Below, piece by piece: positions 42,504 to 50,905 of a stretch of 64,000 bases of DNA. The notes under the pieces are model-generated. The model did not search any database, was not told where the DNA came from, and saw only the letters and a list, made by a program, of their open reading frames with translations. The DNA is taken from the NCBI GenBank assembly GCA_919902665.1, contig CAKKRK010000020.1:124001-188000 (forward strand), written 5' to 3'. Made by a program: the position numbers and the translations under genes. Origin of the DNA: Nitrospiraceae bacterium. Lineage in GTDB: Bacteria > Nitrospirota > Nitrospiria > Nitrospirales > Nitrospiraceae. Position 1 is the first letter of the stretch. Each line of letters opens with the position of its first letter.

Positions 42504-42710
42504 CTTGCGAGGCAAACTAGGTGAGGCTTTCTTCTAGTTTCTGGCTAACCGTATACTTTTTGTGTAATGAGGTGTGCTGATGCAGCAGCATACCTTTTCT
42601 ATATATTCTTCTTTACATAATTGAACATCGTTGTGGGGACATGCACACAGCTGCCGACGCAGGCCTCCATCATGCTCTTTATTTTTCAGTGACATACACG
42701 GTGCATTTGC

Positions 42711-42726
42711 TGGTCTGGGATTTGCT
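42711..42726 (+). promoter_or_regulatory. Sigma-54-type promoter (GG-N10-GC) before first VPLPA gene
   Basis: TGGTCTGGGATTTGCT has GG and GC separated by exactly 10 nt, the -24/-12 spacing of RpoN promoters, although the -24 box deviates from TGGCAC. The same 16 nt recur before the second VPLPA-CTERM gene. The predicted transcript start gives a leader of about 60 nt. Confidence 0.65.
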
Positions 42727-42799
42727 CAGCAATCTTCCCATTGCTACCGACTGATATGTGTTCCTTATGTGTCAACCTCTAGAAGGAGTGGTGATAGAG

Positions 42800-43459
42800 A
42801 TGATGAAACAGTGGCTTAGGAGAGGATTCATGCTGCCGGCTGCCGCAGTGTGTGCCCTATTGATTCCCTGTGCGGCAGCTCAGGCAGCGTTTATTCAGTA
42901 CTCCTTTACCGGAACTGTCGGGGGGGCGAGTGGAGCATTGAGGTCCGATATACCGGTGGGGTCCGCAATGTCAGGGACCTTTTCTTTTGATCCTACAACG
43001 TCGCCCACTGGCACCGGCCGGTATATGGGAGCGCTACAGGGTTTCTCGCTGAACGTTGGGGGCTACTCGGTCAGTTTCGATCCCTCCGGTGACGTGAACC
43101 TTATCCGACTTACCGATAACCCTTCCGGCGATCTATGGCGTCTTAGGACTTCCGTCATGGGGGATGGTATCGGGCAATACTCACCAACGGAATTCCGTCT
43201 GGATTTGGCGGATGAGGATGGCCTGGCGATCAATGGGACCTCTCTTCAGGATCCTCCAAGTCTCGGAAGTCTCACCTCGACTCACTGGCGACTTGTGTTT
43301 GAGGATGCAGATGGAAGAATGGTTAGGATTCAAGGAGTCTTGAATAGTTTGACGGCAGTGCCGTTGCCAGCCGCAGTGCTTCTGTTCGGTGCGGGCCTCA
43401 TCTCGCTGGTTGGTCTGGGTGCGGGAGGGTTGAGAAATCTCCGCGGGGCCAAGGCGTAG
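42800..43459 (+). CDS. VPLPA-CTERM sorted exported protein 1
   Basis: I start at ATG 42800 with AGAAGGAG upstream. The roughly 219-residue protein has a signal peptide (MMKQWLRRGFMLPAAAVCALLIPCAAAQA), a beta-rich body without known domain (YSFTGTVGGASGAL..., FRLDLADEDGLAI), and a C-terminal sorting signal. That signal is VPLPAA, a hydrophobic helix LLFGAGLISLVGLGAG and a basic end RNLRGAKA, the VPLPA-CTERM pattern recognised by exosortases. It is expected at the cell surface or in the EPS matrix. It is a tandem paralogue of the next gene, with shared promoter, ribosome-binding site and terminator layout. Confidence 0.88.
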   Translation: MMKQWLRRGFMLPAAAVCALLIPCAAAQAAFIQYSFTGTVGGASGALRSDIPVGSAMSGTFSFDPTTSPTGTGRYMGALQGFSLNVGGYSVSFDPSGDVNLIRLTDNPSGDLWRLRTSVMGDGIGQYSPTEFRLDLADEDGLAINGTSLQDPPSLGSLTSTHWRLVFEDADGRMVRIQGVLNSLTAVPLPAAVLLFGAGLISLVGLGAGGLRNLRGAKA

Positions 43460-43484
43460 TCAAGAATCTCGTTTCTGATAGCTG

Positions 43485-43516
43485 GGGCTTGATATCCCGA
43501 GCGGGGTATCAAGCCC
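43485..43516 (+). terminator. Hairpin terminator after VPLPA gene 1
   Basis: Stem GGGCTTGATATCCC/GGGGTATCAAGCCC (13 of 14 pairs standard) with a 4-nt loop, followed by GTTCTTTCT. This is a strong intrinsic-terminator candidate. Confidence 0.8.
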
Positions 43517-43662
43517 GTTCTTTCTCCGAAATTGATCGACAGATCGCCGAGTACCATAAGATATTTACATAATTGAACATCATCGATGGAATGTGCACAC
43601 CGTCGATTTAGAGAACCTGTCTCGCCATTCTTCGTTTTCAGTCACATAGAAGGTTCAACGAA

Positions 43663-43678
43663 TGGTCTGGGATTTGCT
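43663..43678 (+). promoter_or_regulatory. Sigma-54-type promoter before second VPLPA gene
   Basis: Identical TGGTCTGGGATTTGCT (GG-N10-GC) at a comparable distance from the start codon as in the first copy. The surrounding DNA (TTTACATAATTGAACATC upstream; CTCAGCAATC-TCCCATTGCTAC downstream) is also conserved between the copies. Confidence 0.65.
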
Positions 43679-43747
43679 CAGCAATCATCCCATTGCTACT
43701 AACTGATACGTGTTTCTTATGGTGCAGTCTCTAGAAGGAGTGGTGAT

Positions 43748-44407
43748 ATGCAGTTGATAAAGGAATGGTTTAAGAGAGGATTTATCCTGCCGGCAACAGC
43801 AGTGTGCGCCCTCTCGGTTCCGATCTCAACAGCGCAAGCGGCTTTCGTGAACTACTCGTTCATCGGCAGTATTGACAATGATCCTCAGGCGTTGTCCCCG
43901 ATTTCCGGATCATTTCAATTCGACAATGCGACAGGTGGCAGCGGCGGCGTCTACAATGGAGCAGTAACGGGTTTCACTCTGAATCTTAGTGGGCTCTACA
44001 CGTCATCCTTCAAGCTAGGTGCCAACGCCGTCACGATTTCGAAGAATATCACTCTTGGTGGCGGCAATGGTGATCGTTGGGAACTGTCGTCTGCCGCTAC
44101 TGGTTCCAATCTGAATGGTTTCACGGCGTACGATTTTGATCTTCGTCTCGACCGTGTAGGAGGAGGATTGTTTGCAAATACGGACCTGCAGAACCCTCCA
44201 AGTTTGAACGGTTTGAATGGTGTGACCGGAAGATGGCGACTCTTTTTCGAGGATGCGAATGGTAATCCAGCCGTGTTTCTCGGATCAATTACTAGTCTGA
44301 CTGCCGTGCCGTTGCCGGCGGCGGTGCTCCTGTTCGGAGCGGGCCTTATTTCGCTGGTTGGTCTGGGCGCGGGAGGGTTAAGAAATATCCGCGGAGTCAG
44401 GGCGTAA
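43748..44407 (+). CDS. VPLPA-CTERM sorted exported protein 2
   Basis: A 219-residue paralogue of the preceding protein. It has signal peptide MQLIKEWFKRGFILPATAVCALSVPISTAQA, a beta-rich body (VNYSFIGSIDNDPQAL, GFTLNLSGLYTSSF, FDLRLDRVGGG) and the near-identical C-terminal signal VPLPAAVLLFGAGLISLVGL with basic tail RNIRGVRA. The N- and C-termini and the block LQNPPSLNGL...WRLFFEDANG are conserved between the two, while the middle has diverged. Function is unknown; it is probably a matrix or surface protein processed by the downstream exosortase. Confidence 0.88.
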   Translation: MQLIKEWFKRGFILPATAVCALSVPISTAQAAFVNYSFIGSIDNDPQALSPISGSFQFDNATGGSGGVYNGAVTGFTLNLSGLYTSSFKLGANAVTISKNITLGGGNGDRWELSSAATGSNLNGFTAYDFDLRLDRVGGGLFANTDLQNPPSLNGLNGVTGRWRLFFEDANGNPAVFLGSITSLTAVPLPAAVLLFGAGLISLVGLGAGGLRNIRGVRA

Positions 44408-44432
44408 TCACGAACCTCGTTTTTGACACCTG

Positions 44433-44464
44433 GGGCTTGATACCCATCACGGGGTATCAAGCCC
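44433..44464 (+). terminator. Hairpin terminator after VPLPA gene 2
   Basis: Perfect 13-bp stem GGGCTTGATACCC/GGGTATCAAGCCC with a 6-nt loop, followed by a T-rich run (GTTCGTTCTT). It nearly duplicates the terminator of the first paralogue. Confidence 0.85.
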
Positions 44465-44589
44465 GTTCGTTCTTCAAAATCAATCGACAGATCGCCGGGT
44501 ACCATAGATAATCAGGTTTCGCCTCACTCTTCTGGATCGGCGTAGCTCTTTTGACTCATTCCCTATCATCGTGTGAGTAGTGCTGTTGT

Positions 44590-46164
44590 ATGGCTAGCAA
44601 TCGCTCTCTTCTCCTCACTTCAGCCTTGGTCGTGGCGCTATTGGGCTATATGTATGCAGACAGTCTTGTCTTCTTGTTCAGCCGCTGGGTTGGCACCGAA
44701 GATTATAGCCACGGAATCTTTGTACCGTTCATCAGTGGGTATTTGATTTGGCAATCCCGGCGCTGTCTCAGCCAGGTTTCGGGGGAGAAGTCATGGGTGG
44801 GGCTTGCGGTCATTGCTCTGGGGCTCATGCTCTATGTGGTGGGGGAATTCTCCACGCTGTTTATTGTTCTCCATTTCTCTTTGTGGATGGTGATCGTCGG
44901 ATTGGCCATCGCACTGCTCGGGATTCGCGGGGCGAAAGCCATCGCGTTTCCTCTCGGCTATCTCCTGACCGCAATCCCTCTTCCGACGTTTATCATTGCG
45001 AGTCTGTCGAGCCAACTTCAACTGTGGTCCTCATCGCTCGGAGTCGGATGCCTGCAGCTTGTCGGTGTGATGGCCTTTCGCGAAGGCAATGTCATCGATC
45101 TGGGGACGGTGCAGCTTCAAGTGGTAGAAGCGTGTAGTGGGATTCGATACCTGCTTCCCCTCGCTTCTCTCGCGCTGCTCTGCGCGTACCTGTTCAAAGA
45201 CAGGATGTGGAAACGAGTGGTGCTCGTGCTTTCCTCGATTCCAATCTCGATCATGCTGAATGGTTTTCGCATCGGCATGATCGGAGTGCTCGTCGAGCTC
45301 TATGGGAAAGGTGCGGCAGACGGCTTTTATCATCTCTTCGAAGGGTGGGTCATTTTCATGGTGAGTTTCTGGTTGTTGATTGCAGAGATGGCGCTCCTAG
45401 CACGAATAGGGGAGGTGAAGTCGCAAGGGGCTGTCTTTGACCGATTGACCTGGAGAGATCAATCAGAAGCGAGCGCCCATCAGGCCGCGTGCATGGGGCC
45501 AGGCCGAATCCAATCGTCTCCACGCCACGCCTATTTGTGTAGCGTAGCCCTGCTTGCCCCATTTACGTTGTTCTCGACCGTGGTTGCGGATCGTCAAGAA
45601 AGTTCTCCTCCCCGCACGGCGTTCGTTGATTTTCCGATGCAGATCAACGGCTGGCAAGGATCGCCCTTTCCTCTTGAACCACAATACATCGACGCACTTC
45701 GGTTCGATGATTATGTCCTGGCGGACTATCGATCGGGTAATAAGCAGCCGGTGAATTTCTATGCTGCCTACTACCGATCACAACGGAAGGGGCAATCGGC
45801 GCATTCGCCTCAAAGTTGTCTGCCGGGTGGAGGATGGGAAATCGCTTCCCTGACGCAACGGGATCTGCCGATGTCGCAGGGAATGATGCAGCCGCTCAAC
45901 GTCAATCGGGCGGTTATTCAGAAGGGGGATCAGAAGCAAATCGTCTTGTACTGGTTCAAGCAACGCGAGCGACATATCACAAATGAATACCTGGTCAAGG
46001 TCTACTTACTGTGGGATGCCTTTTCTCGGCAACGGACTGACGGGGCTCTTGTGAGATTGGCCTCGTTGGTTGGTCCAGGGGAATCTGAGTCCACAGTTGA
46101 CCAACGGCTTCAGGAGTTCGCGGTTGTAGCCGGGCGGGAATTGACTAGGTTCGTACCAGACTGA
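44590..46164 (+). CDS. Exosortase with C-terminal EpsI domain (XrtD-like)
   Basis: Exosortases are membrane Cys proteases/transpeptidases that cleave CTERM signals. The N-terminal part (about 1-285) has eight or so membrane helices with the catalytic triad in place: Cys182 in VVEACSGIRYLLP, Arg227 in ISIMLNGFRIGM and His248 in GFYHLFEGW. Residues from about 315 form an EpsI-like periplasmic domain (FPMQINGWQGSPFPLEPQYID, HSPQSCLPGGGWEI). The substrate type next door (VPLPA-CTERM) fits the VPLPA-specific exosortase XrtD; EpsH/XrtA is the alternative. At 524 residues both domains are complete. Confidence 0.9.
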   Translation: MASNRSLLLTSALVVALLGYMYADSLVFLFSRWVGTEDYSHGIFVPFISGYLIWQSRRCLSQVSGEKSWVGLAVIALGLMLYVVGEFSTLFIVLHFSLWMVIVGLAIALLGIRGAKAIAFPLGYLLTAIPLPTFIIASLSSQLQLWSSSLGVGCLQLVGVMAFREGNVIDLGTVQLQVVEACSGIRYLLPLASLALLCAYLFKDRMWKRVVLVLSSIPISIMLNGFRIGMIGVLVELYGKGAADGFYHLFEGWVIFMVSFWLLIAEMALLARIGEVKSQGAVFDRLTWRDQSEASAHQAACMGPGRIQSSPRHAYLCSVALLAPFTLFSTVVADRQESSPPRTAFVDFPMQINGWQGSPFPLEPQYIDALRFDDYVLADYRSGNKQPVNFYAAYYRSQRKGQSAHSPQSCLPGGGWEIASLTQRDLPMSQGMMQPLNVNRAVIQKGDQKQIVLYWFKQRERHITNEYLVKVYLLWDAFSRQRTDGALVRLASLVGPGESESTVDQRLQEFAVVAGRELTRFVPD

Positions 46165-46196
46165 ACCGCCGTGATTGAGGCCTTGAGAGTGTATCT

Positions 46197-47831
46197 ATGG
46201 TGAGTGAGCTGTTCTTTAGTTCCATGACCGCCTTGCTTGTGTGCATGGCGCTGATCCCACTCTTGCGGCTCATAGCAGAGCGGTTGAAGATTATGGATCA
46301 GCCTGGGGGGCGGAAAGTTCACGAACATCCGGTTCCACGGATCGGCGGGATTGCTTTTGCCGTTGGTGCCTGCGCGTCGATCGCCTGGTGGGGCGAGAAA
46401 GATGCCGTCACCCTGTCGGTTCTGCTGGGCTGTGTAATCATCGTGGCGTTCGGGGTTTGGGACGACCGCGTCGATCTTAGCTATCGAAGCAAACTCGTTG
46501 GCCAGCTGTTCGCCGCCCTTGCCGTTGTGTTAGGCGGGGATATTTGGTTTACCACTCTTCCGTTTCTCCCTGATGTGGAGGTGCCGGCATGGGTGGGGAT
46601 GTGTGTCACCGTTCTGTTTCTTATTGGTGTCTCCAACGCTGTCAATCTGACGGACGGGTTGGATGGGTTAGCTGGTGGGCTGTCGTTCCTGACTCTATCT
46701 GGGATTGCCTATTTAGCCTATCTTTCCAATGATTCGACTGTCTTGTTCTTGACGGTCCCATTTCTTGGCGGGCTTTTGGGATTCCTACGCTACAACACCT
46801 ATCCGGCTCGCATTTTCATGGGAGATGGCGGCAGCCAATTGTTGGGCTTCATCATGGGCGTGCTGGCTGTTCTGTTGACGGATTCGTCACATGGTCCGTT
46901 CACTCCCAGCCTCGCATTCTTTCTGTTGGGGTTGCCATTTCTGGACACGCTCGGCGTGACGGGACAGCGGTTGGCAGAAGGCCGTCCTCCATTCGTCGGC
47001 GACCGGGCGCACATTCACCATAAACTGCTTCGCTTTGGATTCACGCACTATGAGGCCGTGACCCTCATCTATGTGATTCAGGCAAGCATGTTGAGCTTGG
47101 CCTATGTCCTACGATGGCAGTCTGAGCTGGTTATCCTAGTACTCTATCTCACGATTGCGGGATCGGTCTTGATGTTGTTTATCGCAGCAGGGCGAGGACT
47201 GCTACCCAGTCTCACGGCACAAAGTGGTCATTTCCTCTCGAATGTGGTTGTGCGGCGAGTGATGAGTGGTCCATGGCTGACGAATCTGCCCATGCAATTT
47301 CTGGCCGTGATGGTGCCAGGTTTCCTCATTGTGCTGGTATTTGTCCCATCGAATGTGCCGGCCGATGTTGGGTACCTCTCGATCATCATTTTTGGGATTG
47401 TGTTACTCGGCCTCTCGCTCTCTCCTCGGATTGCGCCGTACTTTGTTCGTGGTGGGCTCTATGTTGGGACGACTTTCCTCCTCTATGTCTGTGAAGCGTC
47501 ACGATATCAATCCATGTCCGCTGTTGCGATGCTCCACAATGCATTCTTTGTCGTGGTTGCCGTGATGGTCATCTTGAGTCTCCGGTTCAATGAGGAGAAT
47601 CGCTTTCAAACCACACCGCTCGATTATCTGATGGTGTTCTTGGCGGTGACTTTCCCGCTGCTTCCGGAAGTGAGCGCCGATATTGCGCATCTAGGTGTCT
47701 TCGCCGCCAAGCTGATGGTGCTCTTCTTTTCTTTTGAGTTGCTGTTCCATGCTTTTGCCAACCGTGTCCGACAGCTTGGTCTTGTATCGCTCTGGATTCT
47801 GTTCGGGCTCGGAATTCGGATTTTGTTGTAG
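46197..47831 (+). CDS. WecA-like undecaprenyl-phosphate sugar-1-phosphate transferase with C-terminal extension
   Basis: This enzyme would start repeat-unit synthesis by moving GlcNAc-1-P (or similar) to undecaprenyl phosphate. The N-terminal 340 residues hold the MraY/WecA signatures: VHEHPVPRIGGIAFAVG, VWDDRVDL, AVNLTDGLDGLAGG, ARIFMGDGGSQLLGF and the sugar-binding loop FVGDRAHIHHKLLRFGF. About 200 extra residues with roughly six membrane helices follow, so at 544 residues it is much longer than WecA (about 360). The role of the extension is unknown. Confidence 0.88.
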   Translation: MVSELFFSSMTALLVCMALIPLLRLIAERLKIMDQPGGRKVHEHPVPRIGGIAFAVGACASIAWWGEKDAVTLSVLLGCVIIVAFGVWDDRVDLSYRSKLVGQLFAALAVVLGGDIWFTTLPFLPDVEVPAWVGMCVTVLFLIGVSNAVNLTDGLDGLAGGLSFLTLSGIAYLAYLSNDSTVLFLTVPFLGGLLGFLRYNTYPARIFMGDGGSQLLGFIMGVLAVLLTDSSHGPFTPSLAFFLLGLPFLDTLGVTGQRLAEGRPPFVGDRAHIHHKLLRFGFTHYEAVTLIYVIQASMLSLAYVLRWQSELVILVLYLTIAGSVLMLFIAAGRGLLPSLTAQSGHFLSNVVVRRVMSGPWLTNLPMQFLAVMVPGFLIVLVFVPSNVPADVGYLSIIIFGIVLLGLSLSPRIAPYFVRGGLYVGTTFLLYVCEASRYQSMSAVAMLHNAFFVVVAVMVILSLRFNEENRFQTTPLDYLMVFLAVTFPLLPEVSADIAHLGVFAAKLMVLFFSFELLFHAFANRVRQLGLVSLWILFGLGIRILL

Positions 47832-47905
47832 CAAGACGAGTTACGTAATAACCTAGGCTTATGCGTGTACCATTTTTGTATAGCAGTAGTCGGGAGATGT
47901 TTGGC

Positions 47906-50293
47906 ATGCGTGTGATGAGCGGAATCATTCTTCTGGCCGCCGTCACACTGACAGCGTGCGGTGGTCCTGAGGAAAGAAAAGCGAAGTACCTTGCCAAGGC
48001 GAATGAGTACATAGACGCAGCCAACTATCCCAAGGCCCGGGTCGCCCTGAGAAACGTGCTAAAGATCGATCCCAAAGACGCGGAGGCCTACTATCTCTTT
48101 GCTCAAGTCGAAGAAAAAGAGAAAAACTGGCGCAATGCTGTTCAGCTGTATCAGGAGGCTGTGCGCCTGGTCCCCGATCATGCGGCCGCCCTCATTACTC
48201 TGGCGAAGTACTATCTTGAAGCAAGACTGACGGAGCAGGTGGTTCAAGCAGCGGACACGGTGCTCAAAAAAGATCCCCGCAATCCGCAGGCCAGTGCGCT
48301 GAAAATTGCGGCTCAGGCCGTAACGGAAGCAGCCATTCCTTCGGTCATTCCCAACGCGGAGGCACTGGCGAAGGAGTTTCCAACAGACCCAGATGTTGCC
48401 ATCCTACTCGCGACATTGTACGGCCAACAACGGCGCTATAGGGAAGCGGAGACGACGTTGAGGCGTGCCCTTGACTCCCATCCGAGGGACCTAGATCTTT
48501 TGAATAATTTGAGCAGGATCTTGACGCAAGCCAACAATATGGCCGGTGCCGAGGCTGTTATGCGGTTGATGGTCGCGGCTGAACCGACATCCATTGATCA
48601 TCGAGTAAGACTTGCCCGCTTCTATGTCGGACAGGGGGCGCAGAATAAAGCGGAAGCTGTGTTGCGAGAGGCAATCGCACTGGATCCAAACAGCGAACAG
48701 CGGAGGATCATGCTCGCGGAGTTGTTTGTGAACACAAAGGATGTGGCCGCTGCCGAACAGGTGCTTCTTGATGCGGCGGAGCAAATCCCGCATTCAACCC
48801 ACATCCAATTCGGGCTCAGTGCGCTCTACAGAAAGGGCGGACAGGACCTCAAGGCTCGTCAGCGCTACGCACTATTGGTCAAGGAGTACACAGACAAACC
48901 TGTCGGCCTGGAAGCCAAGATCAAACTGGCAGAGATGGATTTTGTGGAAGGGAAGCAGGTTGACGCGGAACGTCAGGTGCAGGAGGTGTTGAAGTCCAAC
49001 CCTCGCTCATCGGATGGACTGATTCTTACAGGACGTATGGCATTGACCAGACGAAACGGAAAAGAAGCGGTGCAGGCGTTTCGCACCGTTCTGCACGATC
49101 AGCCAGAGTTGGCCACGATTCACTATCTCCTTGGCCGGGCCTATCAGTTGACCGGAGACACGAATCTTGCGAAAGACAGTTTTGAGCGGGCTGTAACGCT
49201 GTATCCAGACCAGATGGATGCGAAACGGTCTCTAGCCGTTCTTGAGAGCAAGAGCGGTCGTTATCAGCAGGCTCGCGCTCGGCTCGATGACTTGCTGAAA
49301 CAGCGTCCCGATGATGTGATTGCTCTCGACATGCTGATGACGCTGGACCTGGTCACGAAGAATTGGCAGGATGCCGAACAGACATTGGCGCGGCTTCGCC
49401 AGATATCCACCGGCAATAATCCTTTGGCCTTGTTAGCCGAAGGGCGGTTTCATGAGGCTCAGCGTCGTCTGAGCGAGGCGAGGCGAGCCTATGAGCGCGC
49501 AACGGCACTGGCTCCGAACGAACCAGAGCCACTGTTGTCTCTCGTGAAGGTAGAGGTAGCGTTAGGACAAGCATCGCAGTCCAGAACCCGTCTGGAAGCT
49601 CTTCTTGCTTCCCGCAAGGACCATTCGTTTGCGCATGGATTACTGGGAGAGGTCTTGGCCCTCACGCGAGAGTATGAAGGGGCAGTATTCCACTATCGGG
49701 AGGCCGTACGAGTAAATCCAAAGTGGATGACGCCCTGGCTCAACTGGGCCATGTTGTCGCTGTCCCAGAGGAAACCGGATATAGCCATACAGGTTCTAGG
49801 AGAAGGGCTCAAGGCCAACCCTGAGAGCGAGGAGTTGCACATGCTGTTGGCCTCTGCGCGCTCCGAGCAAGGACAGATCGATCTTGCTATAGCTGCATAT
49901 GAGACGACCTTGCGGCTGAATTCTCGAAACCTGCTGGCGGCGAATAACCTGGCAGTTCTACTTGTGGACCACAAGCGTGATCCATCGAGTTTGCAAAGGG
50001 CCTTTTCGCTCAGTCGAGATTTTGAAAAAGAGGCGCCGCATCCTCTCTTTATCGATACGCTCGGCTGGGTGCGATTTAAGATGGGGCAACAGGAAGAGGC
50101 AATTCGGTTGATGAAAGATGCCGTCGCCAAATCTCCGGACATGTCTGTCCTGAATTATCATCTTGGGATGGCATTGTTTCAGTCTGGTCAACGTGTCGAG
50201 GCCCGTACTTATTTGTCAAAGGCGCTCAAGAGTTCCGATTCATTCGAAGGGCGGCAAGACGCAGAGCAGGTGCTCGCCCAACTAAGGGGGTAA
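47906..50293 (+). CDS. PrsT-like TPR lipoprotein of the exosortase/EPS system
   Basis: I start at ATG 47906 (MRVMSGIILLAAVTLTACGG), about nine nt after GGGAG; earlier ATGs are in frame. The lipobox LTAC marks a lipoprotein. The rest of the 795 residues is a long series of TPR units (AKANEYIDAANYPKARVALRNVLKIDP, AYYLFAQVEEKEKNWRNAVQLYQEAVRL and so on to the C-terminus). This matches the large TPR lipoprotein (PrsT) found in PEP-CTERM/exosortase EPS loci. It probably scaffolds the export machinery in the periplasm. Confidence 0.85.
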   Translation: MRVMSGIILLAAVTLTACGGPEERKAKYLAKANEYIDAANYPKARVALRNVLKIDPKDAEAYYLFAQVEEKEKNWRNAVQLYQEAVRLVPDHAAALITLAKYYLEARLTEQVVQAADTVLKKDPRNPQASALKIAAQAVTEAAIPSVIPNAEALAKEFPTDPDVAILLATLYGQQRRYREAETTLRRALDSHPRDLDLLNNLSRILTQANNMAGAEAVMRLMVAAEPTSIDHRVRLARFYVGQGAQNKAEAVLREAIALDPNSEQRRIMLAELFVNTKDVAAAEQVLLDAAEQIPHSTHIQFGLSALYRKGGQDLKARQRYALLVKEYTDKPVGLEAKIKLAEMDFVEGKQVDAERQVQEVLKSNPRSSDGLILTGRMALTRRNGKEAVQAFRTVLHDQPELATIHYLLGRAYQLTGDTNLAKDSFERAVTLYPDQMDAKRSLAVLESKSGRYQQARARLDDLLKQRPDDVIALDMLMTLDLVTKNWQDAEQTLARLRQISTGNNPLALLAEGRFHEAQRRLSEARRAYERATALAPNEPEPLLSLVKVEVALGQASQSRTRLEALLASRKDHSFAHGLLGEVLALTREYEGAVFHYREAVRVNPKWMTPWLNWAMLSLSQRKPDIAIQVLGEGLKANPESEELHMLLASARSEQGQIDLAIAAYETTLRLNSRNLLAANNLAVLLVDHKRDPSSLQRAFSLSRDFEKEAPHPLFIDTLGWVRFKMGQQEEAIRLMKDAVAKSPDMSVLNYHLGMALFQSGQRVEARTYLSKALKSSDSFEGRQDAEQVLAQLRG

Positions 50294-50302
50294 GGATAAT
50301 TT

Positions 50303-50905
50303 ATGTTTCGTTCAGTGCGAGTATTGTTGATTAGGGGGGTGATGGCTGCTGCCGTTGCGATGATGGCGATGCCTGTGCATGCAGATGATGCCATACAGCC
50401 TGCGTTGGTGTTGCAACTGGATCCAGGATACCGGCTTGGCGCAGAGGATGTTTTGCTGGTATCGGTCTGGAAGGATGAACAGTTGACGCGAGAGGTGGTG
50501 GTTCGTCCAGACGGCATGTTTTCGTTTCCCCTCGTCGGCGATATACAGGCGGAAGAGCGAACGGTCGAGGACATTCGCGGCGATCTCGTGAAACGGCTGA
50601 TCAAGTATATTCCGAATCCCAATGTGTCCATTGCGGTCACGAAAGTGATCAGTTACAAGGTCTACGTCGTCGGACGAGTGAATAAGCCGGGTGAGTATGT
50701 GGTCGGCCATTACACCGATGTGCTGCAGGCGCTCAGCCTGGCTGGCGGACTCACTCCGTTTGCTGCAGAAAACGAGATCAAGGTCATGCGTCGAGTGAGA
50801 GGGGAACAATACGCCATTCCCTTTCGCTATGGAGATGTGCGGAAAGGCAGAGATCTGGAGCAGAACATCATTCTCCATCGTGGTGACGTGGTCATGGTGC
50901 CTTGA
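50303..50905 (+). CDS. Wza-like polysaccharide export protein
   Basis: A 200-residue periplasmic/outer-membrane protein with signal peptide (MFRSVRVLLIRGVMAAAVAMMAMPVHA) but no lipobox. It has a Poly_export domain (YRLGAEDVLLVSVWKDEQLTREVVVRPDGMFSFPLVGDI) and one SLBB-like domain (YKVYVVGRVNKPGEYVVG). It is shorter than E. coli Wza, as in EpsE-type proteins, so it may work with the following beta-barrel as the export channel. Confidence 0.9.
   Translation: MFRSVRVLLIRGVMAAAVAMMAMPVHADDAIQPALVLQLDPGYRLGAEDVLLVSVWKDEQLTREVVVRPDGMFSFPLVGDIQAEERTVEDIRGDLVKRLIKYIPNPNVSIAVTKVISYKVYVVGRVNKPGEYVVGHYTDVLQALSLAGGLTPFAAENEIKVMRRVRGEQYAIPFRYGDVRKGRDLEQNIILHRGDVVMVP

Noticed and set aside
44530-44560. 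Sigma-54 promoter upstream of the exosortase gene
   Set aside because: TGGATCGGCGTAGCTC has GG and GC only 9 nt apart, not the required 10.
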